Below, in pieces: positions 12,801 through 24,159 of a DNA stretch of 64,000 bases (its first letter is position 1; each line of letters opens with the position of its first letter). Location of the stretch: positions 13,010,839 through 13,074,838 of the forward strand of contig CM049316.1 in NCBI GenBank assembly GCA_026874595.1, written 5' to 3'. Under the pieces are notes generated by a model. The model made no database searches, had not been told where the DNA came from, and saw only the letters and a list, made by a program, of their open reading frames with translations. This stretch comes from Sipunculus nudus. Its lineage: Eukaryota; Annelida; Sipuncula; Golfingiida; Sipunculidae. The position numbers and the translations under genes are program-made.

Positions 12801-15800
12801 ATTTATTAGTCATTATAAAGGAGTATGCATTCATATAATTACAATGGGCGAACATTTCTGTAAACATAAGACTGAACGAACTGGTCTATGTGTGCACACG
12901 CCTATTTATTGCTGGGCTGTTGAGCAATCCTTCCAAGTGTGTGACGAGCTACTCTGAACAATTAACTCAAGCTTATGTAAGGGTTTCCTGGAGAAAAATA
13001 TAACACAATTCAATATTTACAACTCATGGATGGCAATAATCAACTGTATATCTGCTTGTAATCTCTAACCATCATTATAAATTTATTTCCTTAAGGTAGA
13101 TTTTGTGTCCCATCACTTTTTTTTTGGTCCTATCACAAGTTCTCCTTACAGTCAGCAAAAACAAAGGTGCCAAAGAAGGAAGTGTATAAATAAAAGAAAA
13201 ATTAGCCCAAAGTAAGAGGAAATGAGAGAAGACATGAATGAATAGCCAAAAAATTTTGAGTGATGCAATATCTAGTCCAGTGCACGCAGCAATACCTGAT
13301 GTTTACAGGTAACCCAATAGGCAAAAGTGTTCATGTGAACAGATCTCTGGTAACTTTTTTTCACGGAGTCAGCAGCATTGTTGGCAATGCTGTACTTTTA
13401 TACATTTTAATATATCTAATCTGACAGATAACAGAGTCATAACTGATCATCACTTGCTCTGGGAATTAATAGTAAAAATTAAAACCTAACCACGCAACAT
13501 ATTTGCTGCTGCTGGCGTTTGTTGTGTCTAGCAGTCAAATAAAACAGGATGATAAAGTGTTTGCTGGTTTATACAGGATAGCAGAATTCATATCACTTAT
13601 TTGAATTTCTAGAGACAGGAAATCCTAGAAATCACACAAACATGCAAGTAGAATATTATTTTCTAAATAAGAGTTTGTGTCTGGTGAAATAGCCCTTCTG
13701 AATGTAATATCCTGATGCTGGATGTTTGGTTTTACCAAATCCTGCAGATCAGCCACCGCAATCGTTTTAAGGGTTTAAGACCAATCCTTTCGGACATTTT
13801 CTAGACCTTGGGACCTTTCTTTAGGTTGAGTTATAAGTGCTTCTGGGTTGAACCCCTCTTTTCTTAAAACCCTGGACCTGCCTCTGAGATATGCAGAGAA
13901 AATCATTAAAATCATGGAGGACAGTTCCACCCTCCTGTCTCAGTTCTCATACAAGTGAATTGTTTATATGCTTTTAGTTCCTCTCTTCTTTCAAGCCAAG
14001 GTTTAACTGACAGGTCATTCTTCTGACACAGTTTATTTCTTTGGACAAGCCACAAAACAAACAAATATTTTGTTTTAGTTTTTCTTCTAGAAAGCTCAGT
14101 ATCATATCACCATAATGAGACAGACTCCTTCACCGATAATCTAGAGGTGGGAACAAGCACGTTGGTAAATGTGACACTGAAAATTGGCCAACTAAACCCA
14201 GCTGATTTTCAGCCGATTTTGAGAAAATCTGCCCAAAAAATCATACGACAATGTCACTTGATAAAATCGGGTAGAGAGCACATGGCTTAAATCAAGCTTG
14301 CTCACTCGAAAAGTACCCTGTTCACCCTACTTAATTATAATACAGTCACCTTTTACTAGTACAACTGTGAGTGTGTAGAGCAACGTGGGCAGTTCAGATC
14401 AAAATGACAAAAAAAAGCTTACCCTATTTCCATGACTACCACAAAAGGACCATATTACTAAACTCATGGGAACAGATAAAGAATAATTAAAATATAAATG
14501 AAAAGAAAAATGGAGATACACTGGAATAAAATCAAGTTATCATAATATTATATATAATATCATATTGATATTTTTTTGTTCTTTATTTCAGATTGTTGCT
14601 GTCCTAGTGGCTTTGGTTCTGGAATCAGGTAAGATGACATGATTCATGCTGATTTAAGTGTCTGCTGTGATGTCATAATGGTTACCATAGTGATTAAGTC
14701 ACAAATAAGTTCAATCAGAGTTTGTGAATGAAGTAGTTTATGGAAATTTTCTGAAAATATCTAATTCACAATATCTCATATCACTTTTTTTCCAGAACTC
14801 TATATATCTGGAATTTGAGTATTTTACAGTTTATTAATTTTATTATTCTTAAATTGTTATTCCATTTGTGCCAGGTCTGAGTGAACTTTATTAAAAAGAG
14901 ATAAAAGCAGCCTTTTAAAAACTCTTCATTATCATATACTTTTAAATATAATACACTTTACAACTTTTTCAACATCTAGTTTACACATTGTTTATCTTGT
15001 GGTGAATAAATACTCCCATCCCATCAGCTATCAAAAAAACTGAAGGGAAAAATTAACTGAATTGATATAAATGAACTAAAAATTAATTGAAACTATGAGG
15101 AAAATTAAACTGAACTGATTTAAAATATAAATAATGAAATGAATTGGAATTGATGACCGAGTTAGATGGAGCTGAATTGACAAACCAAGTAACTATCCTG
15201 ACATTTTCCTATATATTAATTTCCCAACATCTGGGAAACACAAAAGCAGTCAAACCGAGCAAGGTAAGCAGCTGAAATGTTGCTTAACCCCTCGTATAAA
15301 CTTTTGTGCATCAGCATACTCATTTAGGATTTGTCCAGTTATCAAAAGATTTCAACATTTATTTTACTTCTGAACGGAATCTGAATTGATAAAACATTTA
15401 CTGAATTGGAATGGAAATGCATGATATTTCTCATAAACACAATGAACTGAGTTGTTGTGATTGGATTTTTTTAACTCTTGAATTGGAAACTGAATTGGGA
15501 TTGGAATTTTTGTAATTCTTTAACTGAATAATTAATCGGAATTGAAAAATCTTTACTGACCCCGAGTATGTTAATCATCATTACATCTAAAAGGAGTTAT
15601 GTTGTAAATACATTGTATCAAATTTATATATATGAATATATATATAATCAAAATAATACACATAGAAATTCAATACATCATAGTGAAAGAGCTCAACCAT
15701 GCAGGGGAGCATTAATAATGTATCATATACAGTTATAGTTTTACTTCATGTACTACGGAATTGTTTTGTGAGTACAGCTGACTAGTCTGCTCACTCTTCA

Positions 15801-18493
15801 GGTACTAAAAGAACTGATCAGATATGCAGGTATAGTTTGCCAGAATATGTAGGATTAATCTGGGGTTATTCCGTTCAGTGAGGTTGTCGTTGGGGCCCAG
15901 GTGGCTATTGTGTTGCACTGGGGATTTGTGTGATTACTTAAAGTTACAAAGAAGTTGTTAATTATATTGAAAAAAGTCTCTAGGTTCAGCAATTCTCATG
16001 TTAGGTAATTAAATATATTTCCTGATTTTTTTAAAAATTGCATTATGTTTTGGCCCATAATTTCAAAAAAATACCCAATACTGACCTAATTTTTGGTATG
16101 TTCATAGAAAATGTATGAAAGAATGTGAATACTAAATACGATCAAAAACAGATCAGTGGTTTATATTAGGCAGCCTTGAAGTGTAACAATGGCTTTTTTT
16201 ATGGAAAACGGAGTTTTTTTCCTTAATATCTCAAAAGAACGAAGTCCTAATGACCCAATTTTCGGTATGGTAGGAGATTTTGGGGACATCTAAAATTATG
16301 CCAACAGCCTGGGAAGCACAGAGATGTGCACTGAATGACCTACAGTCATCAAAGTGGACTGCTTGACAATGTAAGGGAATACAACAAGAGCCTCCAAAAA
16401 AATTCAATAACTAGCCTAATTTTGCAGCTTTTATTATCAAATTTCAGACTTTAACAGAATAAATCCTTATATATACATGCTGTGAAAATTAAATCCACAG
16501 TACTTACAGGAAAAAAATGTGCCGTGGCCAAAGTTGGGCAAAATTTAAGGTACCAATTTTATATTTTTGCCAATATTTAAAAAAATTTTAACAGATTTTG
16601 ATCTAATTTTTGGTATACAATTAAATTTTGATTAATTAAAGTTGTATTACTGGAAAAAAGTCCCTACCTTTAACACTTTTGGTCTTAAGTGACCAAATAT
16701 CTTCCTGATTTTTTTACAAAGTCCATTATGTTTGGGCCCATAACTTTTTTAAATTATACAATACTGACTTAATATCTGGCATGTACATAGGAACTATATA
16801 GAGGAATATTTATGGTAAATATGAAGAAAACCAGATGAGTGGTTTTGATATTAGGCAGTCCTGAAGTGTGAAAATAGATTTCTAATAAAAAATTGAGGTT
16901 TTTCCTTAATATCTCGAAGGAACGAAGTCCTATTGACCCAATTTTAGGCATGGTAGGAGATTTTGGGGACATCTAACTGTATGCCGAATTTCATATTCGT
17001 AAGTCCAATGGTGTCGAAATGTGCCAGTCTTACGGACTGCCATCCAGACGGACAGACGACGGACAATGGACCACGACTATAGCTCAGATGACTTATAGTC
17101 AGCTGAGCTGATAATATTGGAGAAAAGTTCCTGCCATTCCTGGCTAAGTATTTTCCCCCAGACCATAAGTTGCATAAAATACTGAAACACTGTGAAACTC
17201 AGCTACAGCTGCATGCCAAGCATGAAACAGATAATATCGGCACACAACCAAAGACTCCTCAGACATGAAAGAGAGAAAGAACTATGGAACCTGGGTCTCG
17301 ACGCTCAGCTACATTTGTCTATAAGGTTATATGTTTATGAGGTTTTCCAAAATATTGGTCCTGTGATCAGTTTGAAGCCAACCTGTCTACCCAAACTGGA
17401 ATTATCATCCATAAACTAATTTGTGAATGGATGGGCCCTGTGACCTTAACCTTTGACCTTGTGATCCCAAAATCAAAAGGAAACTTCCCCTATTGGCAGG
17501 TGCACAACATGTTAATAATGGAAAAATTGAGATGAAAAGTTTGGCTTAAAATGCATCCACAATCTTTCTAAAGTAGTGGGTCCTGTGACCTTGACCTTTG
17601 ATCCCATGACCCCAAAATCAACAGTTCTTACTTTAGTGGTGAGCCATATATAAGTCAAGTTTGAAACCAATATTTCAAACCAAACTGGCATTATTATCTG
17701 GAAACTAATATGTTGATTGATGGCCCCCATGACCTTGACCTTGTGACCCCAAAATCTATAAGTTACTTCCACTATTGGCAGGTGAGCAAAATCAGGAAGA
17801 TAGAATGTTTGGGACAGAAAGTTTGACTAAAGATACATCAACAACCTTTTTCAAGAAGTGGGTCCTGTGACCTTGACCTTTTGCCTTATGACCCCAAAAT
17901 CAAAAGGATTCTTTCATTATTGGTGGGTCATATATAAGTCAAAATTGAAACCAATATGTCAATCCAAACTGGATTATCATCCAGAAACAAATATGTGGAC
18001 AGATGGGCCCCTGTGACGATCACCTTTGACCTTGTGACCCCCAAATCAATCAGTTTCTTCCCCTATTGGCAGCTCAGCTATATGTGCAAGATGGAAGGTT
18101 TTGGATAAAAAGTTTGGCTTAAAATGCATCCACAATCTTTCTAAATAAGTGGACACTGTGACCTTGACCTTTGACCTCATTTTACCCACATATCTGATCA
18201 GTTCAGTTAGTACCTGAAGAGTGACCAGCTGGTCAGCTGTACTCACAAAACAGTTCTGTAGTACATGAAGTAAAACTAACTGTATATGATACACAGATAT
18301 GATACACAGAGGAAGTTGGGGATCCCTGTTAGCTCAGTGGTAGAGCAGATGACCGGCAATCAGAGGGTCATGGGTTCAATTCCCATAGGGGGTGATCTGA
18401 CTTTTTCTGTGTATTCTTGTTCTATATCTCTATGAGATGGACCAGCATGGACATTCAAACATCTCTCTGTATATGATACATTAAATATATAAT

Positions 18494-18539
<46 letters not shown>

Positions 18540-21500
18540 TATGATTATTGTATCCAGTGGATGCTAAGAGGTACTGCAGAGAAGATACTGACTGCAACAG
18601 CCTGGGAAATGATCTGATCTGTGTCAAAAGTTTTTGCGACTTTGGCATCTGCTCTTGCCCAAGAAGCACTGTTTCTCGTTGGCTTGGCTCAGAGCGGCTA
18701 TTCAAATGTGTACCATGTGAGTATTTATATAGCTGTTGATCATATATTCATTTTTTTTGTATCTACTGATTATCATATATATGTTGGATTTATTTAATTA
18801 AAACAAATTGATATACAATCATTTTATTGAATTTTGATATATTTTAGTCCTAAACCTATCTATGAAAGCAACATTAAGTGAGCAAATTAGAATCAGCTAA
18901 TTTTTTGCTGAGCTCTTTGTTAAGCCCCCTGACCTAGGTCTACAACACAAAGTTGCACCCTCTATACCAAGAAAAGAAGTGGTACTGGTTAATATTGACA
19001 TCAGCAAGCTGGTAAACAATACATCTTATATCAATATCTTATCAACTTGAACGTCTTGGCATGGCTGCATGGGTGGTAATTAAGTACTCCCCCCTCCCTC
19101 CAGTAAGACCTGAGATATACTACAGGAATGAATTAGAAATCTGCATTCTAATTAATGCAAGCCTCTGCCATTCACTTATTTGGCCCACATTCCCGGGTTC
19201 ATCCCAGAATAGTGAGTATTCCCTGATGACATTCCCTAATCCAGACCTGATGTTCTGGATCCAGACCTGATGTTCTGGATCCAAACCAAAATGTTATCAA
19301 TTCTTCATTGGGCCTCAAAAATTATTTTTCTGTATTTGATTAGAGATTATGTATGTATTTCAGTGAAGAAGATTGGAGAGTCTTGTTTGTATTTGATTAG
19401 AGATTATGTATGTATTTCAGTGAAGAAGATCGGAGAGTCTTGCTCCACTGACGGAGATGCAGGTGTGTGTGGTGCAACTGATTCAGAGTGTGTTGATGGT
19501 ACCTGTCGATGCCGAAATAACTACTACTCTATTTGGGGAGGGGAGCTCTGTGTAGATGGGACAAATGCTGCGAAGCACAATGGGTATGGAGAATCATGCA
19601 GTACCAGTATTGGAGAATGCAATCTTGGAGGAGGTGCTGGCACATGTGCATCTGGGATCACTGGTAGCAACAACTGGCATAATGAAATCACTGCTTTTGA
19701 TTACCCTACCTGTGCGTGTCCTAACTTTCAGGTTCTGGAGATCAGTAACGCATACGATTCATTTGAGTACATTGGCCGAAAAAAACCTAAGTGCAGGGAC
19801 AGTGAGTATTATTCAAATTATCATTCAGCTGAAAATGTTTGTGCATGTGTATGAAATATCATGTGTCCATGAGTTAATATGCATACAGTGCAACTGGACT
19901 TTCCAAGCAAGATGATGTCTGTCCAGTGTTTTTTAGATCACCTGTTAGACTCACTGAACCACTGTACACTCCTTTAAGTTCACACACATTTGCACACATG
20001 TTTTTGGAGTATTTCTCTCATATATATATGTACTAATTACACAAACTAGTCTTGCAGCATTTTTACACCCATGCATATACCATTACACAGTTTATACCCT
20101 CAGGGGTAAATGAAAAAACACCCAGTTACAGTGATCATCTTTCAATTAAATTTATAATCATTAATCAATCATCAGTAAGAGCTATAAATGCATATATCTG
20201 TTAAATACAAAAAACAGCTGATTACTTTTAACTTATTTAACTAATTTATAATTTTGTGAGAATCATCTTTCAGGGATGCAGATGAGACTATGTTAAGGTA
20301 TCATTATTGTGAAAAACCCTGTATCTAACTCAATCTAAAGGTTGTTTAAATAATTAATATTTAAAATTTTATTTTTCAACAAAAAAGAACACACAACAGA
20401 GGAAAAAAAATGTTTTTTTTTGTAATTGTCATGTACGAAGTAACGAAATGAAAATGGTCATTTTAATCTACTGAAATCTTTTTATGACTCGATTTTTTCA
20501 TGTGTTTGTAGGGCGAATTGGGGAGTTCTGCCTGACAGACAATGACTGCAGTCGAATTCCAACACCTGGCGGAGACCATGCTCAGTGCAGTAACAACAAG
20601 TGTGAATGCAGGTCTGGTGCCTTCCCGAACTATGCGGGGACCACATGTGAAAATGGCACTGGTAAATACCAAGTGAATCACTTGAAACCTATCTGAATAT
20701 CAGTGCTGAGTGCTTAACTATATTTTATGTAAATAGTTTAAATCTGTTGAAAAAAGCACTAAAAATGTCTGATAAAGAATTAAAAAAAATTATAATACTT
20801 GCTAAATAAATATGAAACATCTGAGGCATGAGAAGACCTGTTTCCTGTTAAAAATGTACCAAACTTTAAAAATGTAGTAACTTAAGCACTGTTCTCTGAC
20901 CCTTTCTCAGACAGCAGCAGTTGACTGGTCTCCTTTATCACCCATCACTGACTGAGACTAGCTGTCACAAAATGTACAGCATTCTCTTATTGAGGCTAGC
21001 TGTCACAAGATGTACAGCATGATCTTAAATTGTCACAAAATGTACAACATTCTCTAACTGAGACTGTCACCAAATGTACAGCATCATCTGATACTGACAC
21101 AAAATATGTAACATTATCTCACGGAGACTTCACAGAATGTACAGCATTAGCTTACTGAGAGTTCACAAAATGTACGTCATTGTCTGAAACTGTCACAACA
21201 TTATCTAACTGAGACTGTCACAAAATGTCCAGTATTAATCAACTGTCAAAAATGAATGTACAGTCAAAAAATGTACATTATTATCTTACTGAGACTCACA
21301 AAAGGTCTAGCATTATCTAACCTGGACTGTCACAAAATGTCCAACTTAACCTATCTGAGACTGTCACAAAATGTACAGCGATATTTAACTGAAATATTAT
21401 CTGTCACTTATATATCACCTTATCTTAGATTGTCACATATAGATATAAATATTTACTAAACAAACTATATACTTAACTGAGATTCTCACAAACCATAAAT

Positions 21501-23532
21501 AATTTCCTGCAAAAATATGTCAAAATAAGTAATACTAGTATGTTTTTTTTGTTTTTTTTTTGCAGCTCTCACCACTGTTGGAGCAAATTGTGCAGGAACT
21601 GGGCACACTTCTGGTACCTTCTGTGATGGGTCACTAGGTCTGATATGTGCTGCTCCCCTCTGTCAGATCTATGAGAGTGGTACTTATCCAGCTGATCTGA
21701 AATGCATCTGTGGGCCTGGTTATACTACCAATGGGAATTCATGTGAGAGAAGTATGTACAGAGACAAACCTGTTTTGGAGTTATCACATGACCAATACAC
21801 AATGATATAAGGGTCCCATTCTGATATCTGACATACAATGAATGCAGATAACCTTTTGAACCTTTTATATGATTAAGCCAAAACACACAAATCCAACAGC
21901 ACATAGGCTTACTGTTTTGTCTGTATATAACCAACGTTTTTATATTATGTGGGGGTTCTGCCATAAATGCCCATAATGACCTTCCATCATATTTACAAGG
22001 ACATCTAGTGCATGGCAAATCAGATGAGCAAGAGATTTGCAAATGACAAAAGATGCTGTCACCAACAACAGCTAGTGCACACTCAACTGATTTGTTTGTC
22101 AACATGGCCACATGTAGCCTTGTTTACTACCAGCATATAAAAAAACAAAGGCAGGAATCAGCCACAGGGGCATATTATAAGAATTTTTTTATTATATGAA
22201 ATAACTTAAGTAAGGCAGGAATCATATTAATTCAAGTGTATATATATAGCTGTCTTTAAATTCAAGTCACACTGAAAACATTCTGAAACCACATCTGGAT
22301 ATTCAAAATGATCACTACAGTTTGTCAAAATAAACGAAAACTTAGGCTAATTAGCAGTTCTTTTGCTCATTTTCTGAGAACCACAATGGTCACAATGTAC
22401 CAGTAATGAATTTTTATTATGTATTCAGTAAATATGTGTGCCAGGAATACCAGTTGACTTACTATGTTAACTCTTGCATCCAGAAGTATGGAAGTAATTA
22501 AACGGTGCAAGTTACAAAATACAGTGTTATTTTCCTATACAAAGTGGGTGTTATTCTATTTTCCATATTTTTAGCCCTACATATGGGGACAGTGCACCCC
22601 CTCTAAATTTGGTCCTGAAAATGCATGAAGGCTGCATGGATATTTATCTTACATCTTCTAAAATATTCCAAGTTAATAATCAGCAAATTAAAATTAATGT
22701 TTACGCAGTTTTCATAAAAAATTATATTCTCAACTACTAGATGTTCTAGCATGATAAACAGTCACATATCTGATGCATACAAAATTTGGTTTAATAACTG
22801 GTTTTGAACTGTTTTGTATTTGTATTGTAAAAAAATGAATATTTGTCTGACCCTCAAATGACATATATGGCTTTGTTGCAGGAGTTATTGGAAGTTCATG
22901 CCGTGGAGACAAAGATTGTGAAAAGGCAGGAACAAATGTGATATGCGTGGATGGTACATGCCAGTCAGGTCAGTTCTAATTCTAATCTTTGTCATATGTA
23001 CCTCCTGTATACATACAAGCTGCTAAAAAAATTTGTAAGACCACATATGCTCATGTCAAGCAGAATTACAAATATATCTTTAATCATACATATATCAATA
23101 TGCAAATTAAACTTTTACAATATTTGTAATTAAATTACATTGTAATAGTTAATGTGTAAGTTGGCTGATAGTGATTTATGATATATAAAAATATGATATA
23201 TCAAAATATTAAGTTATTTATGCATTTGCATGCCCTGTTGGATGTGTCTCAAAGTAAAATAAAGAAATCAGAAAGAACATAAGAGTACCACTTATTTGAC
23301 AAATATTTAACATCTAAGTTATCACTAGATGATAATTGTAGACTGCTTTAACTGTTTTATCAAGACTGGCTGTTAAACTTAATTATTCCACTGGAACTGA
23401 ATACATGTGGAACAAATGAAACTTATGACCAATTCAAGTATCTGTTGTATTTTCACTGCAGGTGCCAGTGCCCTGGCTGTTACCATGGTGATCCTTGTAG
23501 CCTCCTTCCTGCTCACAGTCTCCTTCAACTAG
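9817..23532 (+). CDS. Gene A: secreted, probably GPI-anchored cysteine-rich EB/EGF-like module protein
   Basis: Eight coding exons: 9817-9831, 14592-14628, 18558-18716, 19421-19801, 20512-20661, 21566-21751, 22882-22968 and 23462-23532 (361 codons plus stop). All junctions are GT-AG. Residues 1-20 form a signal peptide (hydrophobic core 6-15, V-D-A cleavage site). The 36 cysteines fall into modules: exon 3 (24-68), two six-cysteine modules in exon 4 (78-114 and 130-195), exon 5 (204-243), exon 6 (256-307) and a four-cysteine module in exon 7 (316-336). A sequon N-G-T lies at 245-247. Residues 343-359 are hydrophobic and the chain ends in FN, so a GPI signal with a site near S338-S341 is likely; a C-terminal transmembrane anchor is the alternative. 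The spacing resembles EB modules. Function is unknown. Confidence 0.88.
12410..14287 (+). mobile_element. 1.9 kb inverted-repeat DNA element in gene A intron 1
   Basis: The left end (AGCCAGCGGCTCACTTACCG) and the reverse complement of the right end (AGCCATGTGCTCTCTACCCG) match imperfectly over about 35 bp, and both continue into TTTATCA-like sequence. The block is missing from gene B intron 1, where AT-rich sequence near 39500 runs straight into AATCAAGC. No transposase ORF is seen. The short frame at its left end has no recognisable domain. Confidence 0.6.
14592..14628 (+). CDS. Gene A exon 2 (signal-peptide core)
   Basis: 37 bases encoding IVAVLVALVLES plus one base of the next codon. A pyrimidine-rich acceptor ends in ttcag and the donor is gtaagat. 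It supplies the hydrophobic h-region. Confidence 0.85.
14681..14694 (+). promoter_or_regulatory. X-box-like site in gene A intron 2
   Basis: GTTACCATAGTGAT lies 52 bases after exon 2. It is identical at the same place in gene B (39889-39902). It matches one full RFX half-site (GTTACC) and part of the other. Confidence 0.45.
17430..18185 (+). repeat. About 143 bp tandem array rich in TGACCTTGACC motifs
   Basis: Clusters of TGACCTTGACCTTTGACC type recur near 17441, 17587, 17730, 17869, 18014 and 18160. Alternate units resemble each other more closely, giving a dimeric period near 286 bp. The motif equals reverse-oriented AGGTCA half-sites. Short minus-strand frames here are shadows of the repeat. 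Confidence 0.75.
18294..18466 (+). mobile_element. tRNA-derived SINE with 14 bp target-site duplication
   Basis: A pol III A-box (TTAGCTCAGTGGTAGAGC) is followed by a B-box (GGGTTCAATTCCC) and a perfect 5 bp T-arm stem. The flanks CTGTATATGATACA at 18280-18293 and 18467-18480 are identical direct repeats, as expected for LINE-mediated insertion. The tRNA-like part is about 18326-18397. The anticodon stem pairs only in three positions and position 33 is C, so this is not a functional tRNA. It sits inside the right inverted repeat of the intron 2 element. Confidence 0.8.
18497..18542 (+). repeat. (TA)n microsatellite next to the exon 3 acceptor
   Basis: Pure TA dinucleotides end about 15 bases before the acceptor of gene A exon 3, replacing the usual polypyrimidine tract. 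Gene B has a TTTTGTTTCCAG acceptor instead. Confidence 0.8.
18558..18716 (+). CDS. Gene A exon 3 (first cysteine module)
   Basis: Encodes residues 18-70 with cysteines at 24, 30, 39, 44, 49, 51 and 68 and the conserved stretch RSTVSRWLGSER. The protein sequence is identical to gene B exon 3, with only three silent base differences. Phase 1 on both sides. Seven cysteines is an odd number, so one may pair outside the module. Confidence 0.9.
19364..19420 (+). repeat. 57 bp tandem duplication carrying a second splice acceptor for exon 4
   Basis: The segment at about 19331-19387 is repeated as 19388-19444. It includes TTTCAG and the first bases of exon 4. The upstream acceptor ends at 19363 and the downstream one at 19420. 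The offset is 57 bases (19 codons) with no stop in the exon 4 frame, so both are usable. Gene B has a single copy. Confidence 0.85.
19421..19801 (+). CDS. Gene A exon 4 (two six-cysteine modules)
   Basis: Encodes residues 71-197. Each half starts with G-E-S-C-S-T: cysteines 78, 87, 94, 99, 101, 114, then 130, 137, 146, 168, 170, 195. The first half is nearly identical to gene B at DNA level up to the VDG codons, while the second half differs at many residues. An upstream acceptor could extend it to 19364. Confidence 0.88.
20512..20661 (+). CDS. Gene A exon 5 (six-cysteine EB-like module)
   Basis: Residues 198-247 with cysteines 204, 210, 223, 228, 230 and 243. The pattern C-x5-C-x12-C-x4-C-x-C-x12-C is close to EB modules. 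It ends with sequon N-G-T, present in all three paralogues. Phase 1 on both sides. Confidence 0.88.
20930..21500 (+). repeat. Degenerate short tandem repeat in gene A intron 5
   Basis: A unit of roughly 35-40 bp with the core ACTGTCACAAAATGTACAGC recurs more than ten times. A shorter, more decayed array is at 45485-45730 in gene B. Confidence 0.7.
21566..21751 (+). CDS. Gene A exon 6 (seven-cysteine module)
   Basis: Residues 248-309. It begins with LTTVGANC, contains FCDGSLGLIC and ends with GYTTNGNSCER. The conserved CDG-x2-GL-x-C core is shared with genes B and C. Phase 1 on both sides. Confidence 0.88.
22882..22968 (+). CDS. Gene A exon 7 (short four-cysteine module)
   Basis: Residues 310-338 (GSSCRGDKDC then VICVDGTCQS), resembling the first half of an EB module. 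It directly precedes the anchor exon. Confidence 0.88.
23462..23532 (+). CDS. Gene A exon 8 (hydrophobic C-terminal anchor signal)
   Basis: Encodes ASALAVTMVILVASFLLTVS plus FN and stop TAG. A small-residue region (SGAS) followed by about 17 hydrophobic residues and no cytoplasmic tail fits a GPI-attachment signal. Confidence 0.88.
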
Positions 23533-23943
23533 GACGTATGTACCAGAAAGATGTGCAGATTTCTCAAAATCTCTATCAGTCTTTACATTACACAGGGTAA
23601 TGCAATATCTCAAACAGGAGTGACTTTCTAACACCAGTTAAAAAGGACCATCTCAATCAAATCTTTATTGTTAAGATTTTTTTCAGGGCTTTATTTTATA
23701 CATAAATATCAGGTATAAGGAATTCCTTAAATGTGTGACCCAGGCTCACCTGCAATAATTTTAAGGACTTTTTTTTGTCAAGTTGCTAGGTTGTGAACTT
23801 GGGGATAAAGTCTACATACTATACTTCACTAAAAGCTAATATACAGTTCTGTAATGTTACACAGTTTAATCATGGCCTGATATCCATTGGCCTTTGTCAT
23901 GGAAGTAGGAAACATTGAACTTTGAGGTTTGCTTCCTGTTGAT

Positions 23944-24000
23944 AATAAAGATAAAATTCTTAAGACTCACTAACTTTTATACATTTGTTAGGAAAATAAA
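23944..24000 (+). terminator. Candidate polyadenylation signals for gene A
   Basis: AATAAA occurs at 23944-23949 and 23995-24000, about 410-470 bases after the stop. The first is not conserved in gene B. A further AATAAA near 25372, inside a block strongly conserved in gene B, is an alternative distal site. Confidence 0.35.
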
Positions 24001-24159
24001 TCAACATAAATCACTGTTTTACAGTATCTTCTTTTATATCTATGTATATATGTACATACATATACTCACAAACACACACACATATATATAAATCACATAT
24101 ATATATATATATATAAATCAGATATGAATATATATATATCTATATATATGTCAGAGACA

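Larger units (their letters stand above)
15716..18483 (+). mobile_element. Composite insertion with about 115 bp terminal inverted repeats in intron 2
   Basis: 15716-15829 is matched by the reverse complement of about 18190-18291 plus 18467-18483 (terminal TAATGTATCATATACAG). The interior holds fragments of R1-type 3' ends (15955-16310, 16430-17111) and a 143 bp tandem array. A SINE later split the right inverted repeat. There is no equivalent in gene B intron 2, which is only 1.2 kb. No transposase is seen, so it is either a non-autonomous element or a composite. Confidence 0.7.

Noticed and set aside
12410-14287. LTR retrotransposon
   Set aside because: The terminal matches are inverted, not direct, and no gag/pol-like frame exists here or elsewhere in the window.
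18326-18397. Possible functional tRNA gene
   Set aside because: A- and B-boxes are good, but the anticodon stem is mostly unpaired, position 33 is not T, and the flanking 14 bp direct repeats show a SINE.
22730-22912. Minus-strand 60-codon frame over gene A exon 7
   Set aside because: Shadow of the coding exon; no independent support.
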